DNA of 40,913 bases from Armatimonadota bacterium (GCA_018268355.1 JAFDWR010000005.1:1-40913); one strand, 5' to 3'; counted from the first letter of the stretch, positions 24,142 to 33,493 are shown. Notes: a model not told the origin generated them from the letters alone. Program-made: numbers and translations.

Positions 24142-26289
24142 ATGCGTCCCCTTCGAACACTTTCGACTCTCGCTTGCGCGCTCGCGGTGGTCACTGCCAT
24201 GGGCCAGCAGGCCACCGGTTGGCCCACGTCGCCGATCAACTATGCGCCGGACCGCGTCGCCGACCTCCAAGATGTGAATCTTGACCTCCAGGTCGACTAC
24301 GCCAAGCGATTCCTGAAGGGCACCGTCGTTCATAGCTACCAGGCACTCCAAACCGGCCCCGAGTCGATCCAGCTCCAGGCGGCGGGCAGCATTGCGGTGA
24401 GCTCGATCAAGTTCGACAATCGGTCGGTCCGGTTCACTCACGACGCGGCGCAGCGGCTGCTCACCGCCCAGATTCCCGCGCTGAAGAAGGGCCAGAAATT
24501 CACGATCACGATTGACTACACCGTGGCCGACGCGCCGCAAGGCCGCCGCGGATTCCACTGGATTCAGGCCACCGCGACCGACAAGTCGTCCACTCGGGTC
24601 GGCTTCTGGACCCAGGGCCAGCCCGCCTACAACAGCGAGTGGGTGCCGATCTGGGATTCGCCGAACGACCTCGCCACCTCGCAAACCCGAACGACCGTCC
24701 AGGGCGATTGGCAGGTGATCGGCAACGGACGCCTCATCAAGACCGAAAACCTCGACGGTGGCAAAAAGGCTTTCACCTGGAAAATGACTCAGCCCCACGC
24801 AACCTACCTCCTTGCTCTCGTCGGCGGACCGTTCGACGTGAAGAAGGACAAGTGGCGCGGCGTGGACCTCTGGTACGTCGTCCCGCAGGGCCAGGGTCAG
24901 TACATCGACGACACGCTTGGCAACACGAAGGACATGCTCAGCTACTTCAGCGACGTCCTCGGCGTTAAGTACGCATGGCCGAAGTACAGCCAGAACATGA
25001 TGTTCGACTTTGGCGGCGGCATGGAAAACGTCAGCTCGACCACCCTCGGTGCAAACGCGATCACCGAAGCGCGGGAAGGCTATCGAAATGCCGACAGCCT
25101 GCTCTCCCACGAGCTTGCCCACCAGTGGTTTGGTGACCTCGTCACCTGCCGCGATTGGGGTGATACGTGGCTCAACGAGAGCTTTGCCACCTACTTCCAG
25201 ATTCTCTACTTCCTCCATTCGCGCGGCGACAACGCCTACCGACTGGAAGTGGACAACGCCACGAACGCGTATCTCAACGAATCGCGCCGCTACCTTCGGC
25301 CGCTCAGCACGAAGATCTATGCCAACGCGAGCGCGATGTTCGATAGCCACACCTATCCGAAGGGCGGCACGATTCTTCACACGCTGCGAATGCAGATCGG
25401 CGACGAGGCTTTCTTTGGCGGGCTGAACCTCTACCTCCAAACCCACCGCCACCAGCCGGTCCAGGCCTACCAGCTCTGCCGCGCGATGTCGGAGGCGAGC
25501 GGGATCAACCTTGAGCCGTTCTGGGATCAATGGATTTTCAAGCCCGGCCACCCCGTGCTCGACTACACCACCGATTCGACCGATCAGACCACCAAGGTGA
25601 CGATCAAGCAGGTCCAGGATACGAGCAAGGGCGTGCCGATCTACAAGCTCACGAGCGAAGTCGCGTTCTCGAACGGTGCGGATTGGGTCATCAAGAAGGT
25701 CAACCTGAGCCAAGCCGAAGAGACCTTCGCCTTTGACCTCGGGTTCAAGCCGCGCGCGATCGTCGTCGACCCGATGCAGAAGTTCCTGCGCGAGATGAAG
25801 GACCACTGGACGAACGATGAGCTCCTCGTCATCGCCACCACCGCGATGAACGGCATCGATCGCAGCAACGCGATCCGCCGCCTGATGGCGACGAATCCGT
25901 CCGTTGACGTGGTGACCCAGGTGCTGCTCTCGATCCAGAAGGACAAGAACCAGTTCCCAATGGTCGCGAACATCCGCAACCTCGCGGGCAAGGCAAACCC
26001 CGCGCATGAGGCGATCTGGCTTGACCTTCTCAATCACCCGTCGATCGCCCGTCAGGCCGATGCGGCGGTGGCTCTATCGAACCTGCCAGCCTCGCAGAAG
26101 CTCACCTCGACCTTCCGCAACCTCATCAACCCGAAGGCCCCGATCTCGGTGGTGGTGACCGCCATCCAAACGCTGGCCAAGTGGGATGCAAAGGGGAATG
26201 CCGACGTGTTCAAGCTCGCCTTGAACATTCCGAGCCGTCAAGGCAGGATCAAGGCTGCCGCTGAGGCCGCGCTGAAGACGGCGAACTAG
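24142..26289 (+). CDS. M1-family zinc aminopeptidase, exported
   Basis: A 715-residue metallopeptidase. A signal peptide covers about residues 1-25 (ending near TAMGQQ), so it acts in the periplasm or outside. The exopeptidase motif is GGGMEN at 291-296 (usually GAMEN), the zinc site is His323-Glu324-x2-His327 in HELAHQWFGD with Glu346 18 residues on (WLNESFATYF), and the catalytic Tyr is 405 (SHTYPKGG). The beta-sandwich N-terminal domain precedes it. The last 150 residues are short HEAT-like helices (RQADAAVALSNLPASQK, AIQTLAKWDAKGN). It removes N-terminal residues from peptides; specificity cannot be read. It converges on the A-type carrier gene with interlocking stops (CTAG, 26286-26289). 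Confidence 0.94.
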   Translation: MRPLRTLSTLACALAVVTAMGQQATGWPTSPINYAPDRVADLQDVNLDLQVDYAKRFLKGTVVHSYQALQTGPESIQLQAAGSIAVSSIKFDNRSVRFTHDAAQRLLTAQIPALKKGQKFTITIDYTVADAPQGRRGFHWIQATATDKSSTRVGFWTQGQPAYNSEWVPIWDSPNDLATSQTRTTVQGDWQVIGNGRLIKTENLDGGKKAFTWKMTQPHATYLLALVGGPFDVKKDKWRGVDLWYVVPQGQGQYIDDTLGNTKDMLSYFSDVLGVKYAWPKYSQNMMFDFGGGMENVSSTTLGANAITEAREGYRNADSLLSHELAHQWFGDLVTCRDWGDTWLNESFATYFQILYFLHSRGDNAYRLEVDNATNAYLNESRRYLRPLSTKIYANASAMFDSHTYPKGGTILHTLRMQIGDEAFFGGLNLYLQTHRHQPVQAYQLCRAMSEASGINLEPFWDQWIFKPGHPVLDYTTDSTDQTTKVTIKQVQDTSKGVPIYKLTSEVAFSNGADWVIKKVNLSQAEETFAFDLGFKPRAIVVDPMQKFLREMKDHWTNDELLVIATTAMNGIDRSNAIRRLMATNPSVDVVTQVLLSIQKDKNQFPMVANIRNLAGKANPAHEAIWLDLLNHPSIARQADAAVALSNLPASQKLTSTFRNLINPKAPISVVVTAIQTLAKWDAKGNADVFKLALNIPSRQGRIKAAAEAALKTAN

Positions 26290-26627
26290 GACTTCGGAAG
26301 CGGCGTGAAGCTCGTGCCACAACCACAGCTTCGCGCCGCGTTCGGGTTCTCAAACTTGAACCCGCCACCGATCAGGTTGCCGGTGTAAACGAGCCTGGAT
26401 CCCTTGAGGAATTCGGCCGACTTAGGGTCGATCCGGACCGGGATGCCGTCCACTTCGGTCGCGAGATCTGACTCACGGGCATTGCTGTCGAACTTCGACA
26501 CATATTCGAAGCCTGAACACCCGCCTCCCTTCACGCCGAGGCGAAGGAAAACGCCCTCGCCAACCTTCGCATAGAGTCGCTGAAGGTGAGCAACGGCTTC
26601 GGGGGCAATCTCGACGGGGAAGCTCAT
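26286..26627 (-). CDS. A-type iron-sulfur carrier (IscA/ErpA/SufA family)
   Basis: A 113-residue HesB/IscA-like protein. The three Cys that hold the Fe-S cluster are Cys37 in GGGCSGFEY, Cys101 and Cys103 in RSCGCGTSF, exactly the family spacing. It delivers [4Fe-4S] or [2Fe-2S] clusters to target enzymes; the window itself encodes several likely clients (aconitase, LeuC, HemW). AAGGA lies before the ATG. It is the last gene of a minus-strand operon, sufT - Rrf2 regulator - carrier, with 4- and 9-base gaps. Which subtype (ErpA or SufA) cannot be decided. Confidence 0.93.
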   Translation of the reverse strand: MSFPVEIAPEAVAHLQRLYAKVGEGVFLRLGVKGGGCSGFEYVSKFDSNARESDLATEVDGIPVRIDPKSAEFLKGSRLVYTGNLIGGGFKFENPNAARSCGCGTSFTPLPKS

Positions 26628-26636
26628 TTCTTTTCC

Positions 26637-27119
26637 TTACGTCCGGTCGGCGGTGCCTATTGTTGCTCTCGGAAGGGTCTCGCCAAAAAAGGTGACGTTC
26701 GACTTGCCTTGGTCGAGCATGTCGGAGAGCCTCATGCCTTCCAGGGCACGATCAATCGACGACTGAAGAACCTGCCAAAGGCTCCGTACCGAGCAGTCCA
26801 CCGCGTGGGTACAGATCTCGAGCGCACCGGAGTGACGGTCGCAGAACTCGGCGTCATACAGCCGGCCGCCGAGACATTCCAAGACGTCCTTCACGAGGAT
26901 GTCGAGCTTGGGCTCAGCGAGCGAGTAGCCGCCGACATGCCCCCGCGCGCTCACTACGAATCCGCCCTTGCGGAGCACCGACATGAGCTTGGCGACGTGG
27001 GGCGATGTCAGCCCTTCGACCTTGGCGATCTCGGAGATCGAGAGAGACCCTTCCGGGCCAAGCCGGGCAATCTGGAGAAGGCATCGTAGGCCGTACTCTT
27101 CTTGGGTCGAGAATTTCAT
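26637..27119 (-). CDS. Rrf2-family Fe-S sensing transcription regulator
   Basis: A 160-residue winged-helix protein of the Rrf2/IscR family. The start MKFSTQEEYGLRCLLQIA and the HTH LSISEIAKVEGLTSPHVAKL are typical, as is the wing GHVGGYSLAEP. Cys93, Cys103 and Cys109 (EFCDRHSGALEICTHAVDC) match the three-Cys cluster motif of IscR/RsrR-type members, though the first gap is nine rather than five residues. It probably senses Fe-S status and controls its own operon. The Shine-Dalgarno AAGG overlaps the end of sufT (gap four bases), so translation is coupled. Confidence 0.93.
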   Translation of the reverse strand: MKFSTQEEYGLRCLLQIARLGPEGSLSISEIAKVEGLTSPHVAKLMSVLRKGGFVVSARGHVGGYSLAEPKLDILVKDVLECLGGRLYDAEFCDRHSGALEICTHAVDCSVRSLWQVLQSSIDRALEGMRLSDMLDQGKSNVTFFGETLPRATIGTADRT

Positions 27120-27123
27120 GGCC

Positions 27124-27489
27124 TTACATGAACCCCAAGGCGAGTTTGGCTTCTTCGCTCATCCGCTCAAGCCCAAAAGGCGGGTCCCACGTGAGCTCCA
27201 GGGTCACCTTTCCGACGCCATAGGTCTGCTGGGCGGCGGTTTGGACTTCGCCGGGCAGTGAACCCGCGACCGGGCAGTTGGGCGAAGTGAGGGTCATGAG
27301 AATGTGGACGTCGCGGTTGGGCTGGACCTGGATGTCATAGATCAATCCGAGGTCATAGACATTGACCGGGATTTCGGGGTCAAAGACGGTGCGGATCTGC
27401 TCAGCGACTTCAGACTGCAGCAGGGTTTGCTCAAAAGCGTTGAGCGGCAGACGCTCGGGTTGCGGTTCAGGCGGAATTGGCGTCGGCAT
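27124..27489 (-). CDS. sufT: Fe-S assembly protein SufT (MIP18/DUF59 family)
   Basis: A 121-residue protein of the MIP18 (DUF59) family. Typical blocks are FDPEIPVNVYDLGLIYDI, ILMTLTSPNCPVAGSLPGEV (with the conserved Cys) and LTWDPPF. SufT proteins help Fe-S maturation when demand is high. I chose the ATG at 27489, which follows AAGGAAGA; in-frame ATGs at 27501 and 27516 are alternatives. The three-gene operon lacks the SufBCD scaffold and SufS desulfurase, so the core machinery is encoded elsewhere. The promoter region is shared with the divergent membrane protein gene. Confidence 0.88.
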   Translation of the reverse strand: MPTPIPPEPQPERLPLNAFEQTLLQSEVAEQIRTVFDPEIPVNVYDLGLIYDIQVQPNRDVHILMTLTSPNCPVAGSLPGEVQTAAQQTYGVGKVTLELTWDPPFGLERMSEEAKLALGFM

Positions 27490-27531
27490 TCTTCCTTCCA
27501 TGATAGCCCAGGGCAAATTGTTTCACGCCTC

Positions 27532-27560
27532 TTGTACTACGTCGATAAAGGGCCTATGCT
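27532..27560 (+). promoter_or_regulatory. Promoter of the polytopic membrane protein gene
   Basis: TTGTAC (27532-27537), a 17-base spacer and TATGCT (27555-27560). The predicted start, about 27567, lies four bases before the ATG at 27571. An alternative ATG at 27556 is inside the -10. Confidence 0.6.
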
Positions 27561-27570
27561 AAGCCCAACC

Positions 27571-28881
27571 ATGTCGACCCAGATCATCTATGGTGTCATT
27601 GCACTTTTGGCCACCCTGTGGGGCGCCTCACAGTCCGACCTTCGGGAGTTGAAGAACAAGTTCTCGTTGCCGGTTTGGCTCGGAATTGGCCTCTTTGCCG
27701 CCGCCTACTACTACTTTGGGGTGAACAAGGGCTATGGCGAGATCAAGACCGCCGGTATGTTCGCGCTGGTTGGGTGTGCAGCGGGCGTCCTCGCTCTGTT
27801 GAGTGACGATGGCAAGGCACGCGTCGTCGGATCGGCGAGCCTCTTGCTCGGCCTCGTCGCTGGACACCTTTTGGGTTGGGACAGGGACGCATCGAGCTTT
27901 GCCTACCTCCTGGGATTCATCACGCCGCTCTTTCTGGCTCGGCATTCCCAGGCGTCCCCGCTCGCGGTCGTGGGGCTGATCGCCGCGGTGGGTCGCGAAC
28001 TCACGATGGGCGAATCCGACTTTGGTCGGTCGGCGGAGCTCGTCATGGGCCTGCTGGCGGTGGGCGTGATCGTCCAATTCACCTCTTGCACGTTGATCAA
28101 GAACAAGTGGGGGCAGTGGTTTCTCGGCACCGCGTTGACGGCGGGCCTGGTCTATGGCCTCCACCGGGACTTCGCCCATCCGATCCTCGTGGTCGCCGCC
28201 TGCGCCCTCGTCCTCGTCGCGATGTTCCTCACCGACCTCGACAATGACCGAGGCCGCATGACCGCGGTTGCGGTGCTTTCGGTGGCGTTTGGTTCGGTCA
28301 GCTTCACGCTGGGCAAGGTCGAAGGCGCGGCGATTTGCCTCACCGCGTTGATTGCGATGATGAACGCGGTCGGGCTCTCGCGCGGCTTGCTCGCGGCGGG
28401 CTTTGCCGCTGCCGCGCTGGGCTGGTATGGCTCGAACCCGGTCTTTACGGATTCTTCGACCTTCCACGGCTTCACGGGCATTGGCATCGGTATCTTGCTC
28501 GCGCAATGGTCCGACGCTTGGAAGCAAAAAGGCAATCTCGGCAACCTCACCGCGCCGCTGCTTTGGGCACTCCTCGTCGGATCGATGGTGCTGTTGAACG
28601 CGGTTTATGGCACGAGCGCCCTCGTGGGCGTCTCGATTGGACTCGGCGTTTGTGGCCTCATCGAGGCGGGTCGGAGCGAGGCGATCGGACGTCTCACTGC
28701 CGCCGGACTCGTGATGTTCGCGACCACGGTTGCGTTCCCCAAGGCCCTTGGACTCATGGATGAATGGACCCGAACCGAGAAGGCCAACTTTGTCAAGATT
28801 TTCGCTGTACCGTTTGTGATCGTCGCACTTCTGATTCTGTGGACACAATCGCGCCCGGGGGAGGGCGAACATGAAAGCTAA
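27571..28881 (+). CDS. Polytopic inner-membrane protein of unknown function
   Basis: A 436-residue protein consisting almost entirely of about 14-16 hydrophobic helices (e.g. IIYGVIALLATLWGASQSD, GFITPLFLARH, LLWALLVGSMVLLN, IFAVPFVIVALLILW). I do not recognise a family; the loop motifs SDLRELKNKFSLP, GESDFGRSAE and LTDLDNDRGRM have no function I can name. The start at 27571 is chosen because upstream in-frame starts run antisense through sufT and into the promoter. Its last 11 bases overlap the alpha-2-macroglobulin gene, so the two are translationally coupled, suggesting a joint envelope role. Confidence 0.75.
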   Translation: MSTQIIYGVIALLATLWGASQSDLRELKNKFSLPVWLGIGLFAAAYYYFGVNKGYGEIKTAGMFALVGCAAGVLALLSDDGKARVVGSASLLLGLVAGHLLGWDRDASSFAYLLGFITPLFLARHSQASPLAVVGLIAAVGRELTMGESDFGRSAELVMGLLAVGVIVQFTSCTLIKNKWGQWFLGTALTAGLVYGLHRDFAHPILVVAACALVLVAMFLTDLDNDRGRMTAVAVLSVAFGSVSFTLGKVEGAAICLTALIAMMNAVGLSRGLLAAGFAAAALGWYGSNPVFTDSSTFHGFTGIGIGILLAQWSDAWKQKGNLGNLTAPLLWALLVGSMVLLNAVYGTSALVGVSIGLGVCGLIEAGRSEAIGRLTAAGLVMFATTVAFPKALGLMDEWTRTEKANFVKIFAVPFVIVALLILWTQSRPGEGEHES

Positions 28882-31800
28882 GCCTCTTATTGGAATTCTC
28901 ATGGCGGTCCCGGTTTGGGCCGGCCTGACCGCCTATGGCGTTGAGCAGCAGACACCGGTGGGAGGCATCGACGGCGTCGCCGTCTCGGAGATGACCAAGA
29001 ACACCCTCGGGAAGGCCTCGGTTTCGGTCTTCTTGGACGGGAAAAAGGTCGAGGAAGCGGTCGGCCGAAGCACGGTTGCGGATGCGTCGGGCCACTTTTC
29101 TTTCCGTCGACTACCGACCGGTCGCTACCGCATCGCGATCTCGACGAAGGCTCACCGACTCGAGCAGGTGGTGAACGTCGAAGAAGGCAAAATCGCGACT
29201 TTCGACAAGCCGATTCCGCCCGTTCCGCCGTTCGCCGATTGCTACGTCAGCGAGCGCATCTTCACGCCAACCGAAAAGCCGTCGTTTGAGATCAACGCTT
29301 TCGGCGGTAAGGACAAGATTGACCTGCGGGTCTACAAAATCCGCCTCGATAAGATCATCGAGCGCAAGGGGCTCGGCGACCTCCTCAGCGCGTACGCGAA
29401 GTTCAAATGGGACGAATCCGTCCGCCTGGAACAGGAAACCAGCAAGGCGATTGAGCTGAGCAAGGACCTTCCGCGCCCGGATGGTGAAGGCGTGCGAACG
29501 GGCTCGATCAAGCTCGACCCGATGAAGCCAGGCTTCTACCTGGTCAAGCTCCGGGCGGGGGACATCGTCCAGAGCTCCTACTTCATCGTCTCGGATTTCG
29601 GCCTCGTCATGAAGCAGAGCTACCTGAAGGATCAGCAGCACGTCATGGCGGTTGATCTCGCCTCGGGCCAGCCTCTTCCGGGCGTCCCGATCAAGCAGGG
29701 ATTGCAGTTGGTGCGGACCAACGAGGACGGCATTGCCACCCTCACCAAGCCGAGCGGCGACAGCCAGGACGTGATCACCGCCCAGCACGGCGAGAACGTG
29801 GCTGTCATCGAAGCTCGCGGCTTTGAGAAGACCCCGGAAACCGCGCTGAAGATCGCGATCAACTCGGACCGTCCGGTTTACAAGCCGGGCGACACGGTTC
29901 GGCTGCGTGGCGTAGCGCGAAAGGTCGTTGGCGACACTTATGGACTGCCAGGACCGCGGCAATTCACGCTCGAAGCACGCGACAACGAGGACAACACCGT
30001 CGCCAAGACCACGGTCAAGACCGATGATCGCGGCAACTTCGAGGCGACCGTCCCGACCAAGGCCGACATCCCCTCCGGTGGATTGAGCATCAACGTCACT
30101 GATGGCAGCGACAACCGTGGCTCGCACTACGTCGCGATTGCCGACTACCGCAAGCCCCTTTATTCGGTGACCGTGAAGGGCACCAAGCCCCGCTTTAAGG
30201 TCGGCGAGCCCGTCAGCGCCGAAGTTCAAGTGGACTACTTCTATGGCGCACCCGCCGCGAACGCCAAGATCATGGTCACGTTGACCAAGTCGGACTGGTC
30301 ATCAATGGGCGACGAGGACTCCGATGAAGGCTACGGCGCGGAATCAGGATCCTATCTCGATAGCCAAGAGGCCACGACGGACGGATCGGGCCATGCCATC
30401 GTCCAGTTCAAGAACCGGGACGAGGACGAAACCGGAAAAGCCCCCGTGGTCTCGGACGGCACTTACTACTTCAGCGCGGAAGTGACCGACTCATCCGACG
30501 AATACGTCCGATCAACCGGAAAGGCCGACCTCGTTCAGGGCGACTTTGCTCTCGACGTCGAGCCAGCAAGCTGGTGGTGCCCGCCGGGCCGACCGCTCGA
30601 AGTCACCCTTTCGGCCAAGAACCATGCCGACAAGACCCCCGCGACGGGCGCAGATGTGACGGTCAAGGCCGTTCTTATCGAGCCGAACGACGAAGTCGCC
30701 AAGGAGACCGTCACCGAACAGGCGACCGCCAAGCTCGGCAGCGACGGCACCGCGACTCTCTCGATCACGCCGAAGGATGGCGGCAGCTATCGGCTTGATG
30801 CCACAACCCGGGATAGGAGTGGCAACGAGATCGTCTCGCACACCTACCTCTATGTCGAAGGGGGCAGCTGGTCGCAGGATTCGAAGTCGAAGCGATTTGA
30901 CCTCACGGTCGAAAAGTCGAAGGTCGGTCCAGGCGAAAAGGTCAGCGGCGCGATTGTCACCAGTGCGAAGACGTCGGCGATCTGGTTGACCGTCGAAGGG
31001 GACGGCGTGAAGCTGTCCAAGGTGCTGCCGGTCACCGGCCCCGTCACCCACTTTGAGTTCAATGCCGAAAAGTCGTGGGGTGTTCGTCCCCGCGTGATGG
31101 CAACCGCGATCAGCAACAAGGAGATTTTCCGCTCCGGCGTGAACCTCAAGATCTCCGAGCGAATGCACACGCTCAAGGTCAACGTCACCGCCGACCGGGC
31201 TGAAGTCCAGCCGGGCGAGAAGGTTGTCCTGAGCGTGGAAACGAAGGACGAGACCGGAAAACCGGTCCCCGCCGATACCTCGATTGCGGTAGTGGATGAA
31301 TCCGTCTTCGCCGTCCGCGAGGACCGGCAAAACCTGCTCGACGACTTCTATCCCAACCAGGATTCGTCGGTCGACACGAGCTATTCGTTTGAGCGCGTGT
31401 ACCTCGATGGCGGCGATAAGGCCGGTCACATCAAGGTCCGCCGCAACTTCAAGGACACTGCTTTCTGGCGAGCCCAGGTTCGAACCGGTCCCGACGGAAA
31501 GGGCCGCGTCGAGCTCACCTTGCCCGACAACACGACCTCGTGGCGCGCGAGCGCGATTGCGATCTCGGACCAAACCGAAGTCGGCAGTGCCCGAACGAGC
31601 GTGATCGCTCGAAAGGCGCTCCAGGTTCGAATCTCGGCCCCGCAAACGCTCGGCGTGGGCGACAGCGTCGAGATCCCGGTTGCGGTCCAGAACAACACCA
31701 AGGAAGTTCAGAAGGTGAACCTCCAGCTCACCGGTGTGGATCTGCCCTCGCCCGCCACGCTTGAGGTTCCCATCGGCGAGAGCCGAACCCAGGTGTATCA

Positions 31801-33493
31801 GCTCACGCCCAAATCGGTCGGACCCGTTTCCATTGTCGCGAAGGCGTGGGTGGATGGAACTCCGCTCAACGACGGCGTCGAAGAGAAGGTTCAGGTTCGC
31901 CCAGCGGGAACCCTCGTCGTCGATTCGCAGAGTGGCGACGCAAGTAACGCGGTGAAGATCAGTAGGCTCAATGGTAGCCAGGTTGGAACCGTCGACGTCG
32001 TGGTTCAACGCTCGCTCGGCGAGGTCATGTTTGCAAGCATGGAAGACCTCGTGGCTTACCCCTACGGCTGCGTCGAACAGACGACAAGCCGAATGGTCGC
32101 CGCGATCCTTGTGAAGAACAGCCTCGGTGATGGCCCTTCGCCCCGCCCTGACCTCACCAACCAGGTCCCCGAAATCGTGCGGCTCTCGGTAAAGCGGCTT
32201 CGCTCGATGCAGAACCCGGATGGCGGATGGTCGTGGTTTGGTAACAGTGATAGCGAGCCTTACATGAGCGCGATTGCCCTTGAAGGTTTGGCGATCGCCA
32301 AGCAGTCGGGCTTTGCCGTACCCGACGAGATGCTCAAAATCGCCAAGGAGTACGCGACCAAGGAGCTCAAGAAGCCCGAACCCGCGAAGCCGACCGACCC
32401 CAACGACAAGTCCGCCGCGTCGGCGTACCGCTGGAAGCAGCGCGAACGCGCCCAACTCGCGAACGCCCTCGGTGCGGCCGGTGGCGACCGGGTCAAGTTC
32501 AACCTCGACACGTCCGACCCGCTGCAAGCGGTGTACGGAGTGCAGATTGGGCACTACTATCAGGACAGGAAGCTCATCGACACATCGCTCGCCACGCTCC
32601 AAAAGTCGATGACAAGGTCGGGCCAAGACGTCTATTGGTCGGGCACTGACACGGATACTGACGAGCTCACGGCGGTCACTGCGAAGGTCCTCGCCCTCGA
32701 AGATCCCACCGATCCTCGGGTGATCGGTGGCATCCGCTACCTCCTGCGCAAGCGACGAGGATTCAGTTGGCTGAACACGAACGTCTCGCGACTCGCGCTC
32801 CAAGCGCTCGCCGCCTACCTGCCCGCACAGAAGGACCAAACCGGGCCGACTCAGGTGACGGTGATGATCAACGGCGCACCCGCCGGCAGTTGGACCCTCG
32901 ACGTCGCCGGACAGCGCACGGCCGCACTGAAGCTCAACCTCACGAGCCTCAAGCCGGGTGAGAACGAGATCAAGGTCACCTCGTCGAGCGGGAACGTCTT
33001 CTTCGCGGTGAACACGACCCAGTGGGGTTCACCCGAAGACCTCGCCAAGCTGAGCAACACCAGCCGTGGGACGGTCAAGGTCGAGTATTTCCGGATGATT
33101 CCGAACCGTCAGAACGATTCCGGCGCCCTCATCCGCGAGAGCCAGCCGACGACGACGTTCAACTCGGGCGAACTCGTGCAGCAGGTGATCACGGTGGAGA
33201 CGAAGACGGTCTTCGACACCGTCCTCGTGAACTCGCCGGTGCCTCCCGTGCTCTTCGCGCTGGATTCAACTGAGTTCTCGGGCGACTGGCCGTATATGTT
33301 CGAGGCGATGGACGTCCGGCAGGCTCAGATTGACCTGTTCGACCGAGCGATTGAGCCGGGCAAGACGCAGTACGTGCTGACCTTCCGTGCGGAAGCCAAG
33401 GGAACCTCCCAAGGCGCTTCGATCGCCGTGCAGAACATGTACGATCCCGCCCAGCGAATCTACGTTCCGATCCCTCAGCTCACCGTTCGCTGA
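28871..33493 (+). CDS. Bacterial alpha-2-macroglobulin with thioester motif
   Basis: A 1540-residue envelope protein. Residues 1-24 are a signal or anchor helix. A carboxypeptidase-regulatory-like domain (ASGHFSFRRLPTGRYRIAIS) comes first, then macroglobulin MG domains (RPVYKPGDTVRLRGVARK is the classical A2M block). The A2M block DGKGRVELTLPDNTTSWRA is near residue 880. The thioester motif is intact at Cys1067-Val-Glu-Gln1070 in YPYGCVEQTTS, followed by the alpha-toroid thioester domain (QNPDGGWSWFGNSDSEPYMS). Such proteins trap proteases attacking the periplasm by covalent capture. GGAGGG precedes the ATG. Unlike many homologues no pbpC partner follows; the upstream coupled gene is a polytopic membrane protein. 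Its 3' end overlaps argS by 14 bases. Confidence 0.93.
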   Translation: MKAKPLIGILMAVPVWAGLTAYGVEQQTPVGGIDGVAVSEMTKNTLGKASVSVFLDGKKVEEAVGRSTVADASGHFSFRRLPTGRYRIAISTKAHRLEQVVNVEEGKIATFDKPIPPVPPFADCYVSERIFTPTEKPSFEINAFGGKDKIDLRVYKIRLDKIIERKGLGDLLSAYAKFKWDESVRLEQETSKAIELSKDLPRPDGEGVRTGSIKLDPMKPGFYLVKLRAGDIVQSSYFIVSDFGLVMKQSYLKDQQHVMAVDLASGQPLPGVPIKQGLQLVRTNEDGIATLTKPSGDSQDVITAQHGENVAVIEARGFEKTPETALKIAINSDRPVYKPGDTVRLRGVARKVVGDTYGLPGPRQFTLEARDNEDNTVAKTTVKTDDRGNFEATVPTKADIPSGGLSINVTDGSDNRGSHYVAIADYRKPLYSVTVKGTKPRFKVGEPVSAEVQVDYFYGAPAANAKIMVTLTKSDWSSMGDEDSDEGYGAESGSYLDSQEATTDGSGHAIVQFKNRDEDETGKAPVVSDGTYYFSAEVTDSSDEYVRSTGKADLVQGDFALDVEPASWWCPPGRPLEVTLSAKNHADKTPATGADVTVKAVLIEPNDEVAKETVTEQATAKLGSDGTATLSITPKDGGSYRLDATTRDRSGNEIVSHTYLYVEGGSWSQDSKSKRFDLTVEKSKVGPGEKVSGAIVTSAKTSAIWLTVEGDGVKLSKVLPVTGPVTHFEFNAEKSWGVRPRVMATAISNKEIFRSGVNLKISERMHTLKVNVTADRAEVQPGEKVVLSVETKDETGKPVPADTSIAVVDESVFAVREDRQNLLDDFYPNQDSSVDTSYSFERVYLDGGDKAGHIKVRRNFKDTAFWRAQVRTGPDGKGRVELTLPDNTTSWRASAIAISDQTEVGSARTSVIARKALQVRISAPQTLGVGDSVEIPVAVQNNTKEVQKVNLQLTGVDLPSPATLEVPIGESRTQVYQLTPKSVGPVSIVAKAWVDGTPLNDGVEEKVQVRPAGTLVVDSQSGDASNAVKISRLNGSQVGTVDVVVQRSLGEVMFASMEDLVAYPYGCVEQTTSRMVAAILVKNSLGDGPSPRPDLTNQVPEIVRLSVKRLRSMQNPDGGWSWFGNSDSEPYMSAIALEGLAIAKQSGFAVPDEMLKIAKEYATKELKKPEPAKPTDPNDKSAASAYRWKQRERAQLANALGAAGGDRVKFNLDTSDPLQAVYGVQIGHYYQDRKLIDTSLATLQKSMTRSGQDVYWSGTDTDTDELTAVTAKVLALEDPTDPRVIGGIRYLLRKRRGFSWLNTNVSRLALQALAAYLPAQKDQTGPTQVTVMINGAPAGSWTLDVAGQRTAALKLNLTSLKPGENEIKVTSSSGNVFFAVNTTQWGSPEDLAKLSNTSRGTVKVEYFRMIPNRQNDSGALIRESQPTTTFNSGELVQQVITVETKTVFDTVLVNSPVPPVLFALDSTEFSGDWPYMFEAMDVRQAQIDLFDRAIEPGKTQYVLTFRAEAKGTSQGASIAVQNMYDPAQRIYVPIPQLTVR

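Noticed and set aside
24085-26037. Minus-strand open frame of 650 codons opposite the M1 peptidase gene
   Set aside because: Shadow of a certain gene; no start signal, no domain.
27304-27570. Longer in-frame N-terminus for the polytopic membrane protein
   Set aside because: It runs antisense through sufT and across the promoter at 27532-27560.
30512-32839. Minus-strand open frame of 775 codons inside the macroglobulin gene
   Set aside because: High-GC coding bias opens the antisense frame; the sequence is low-complexity Arg/Asp/Leu/Val-rich and has no recognisable domain.
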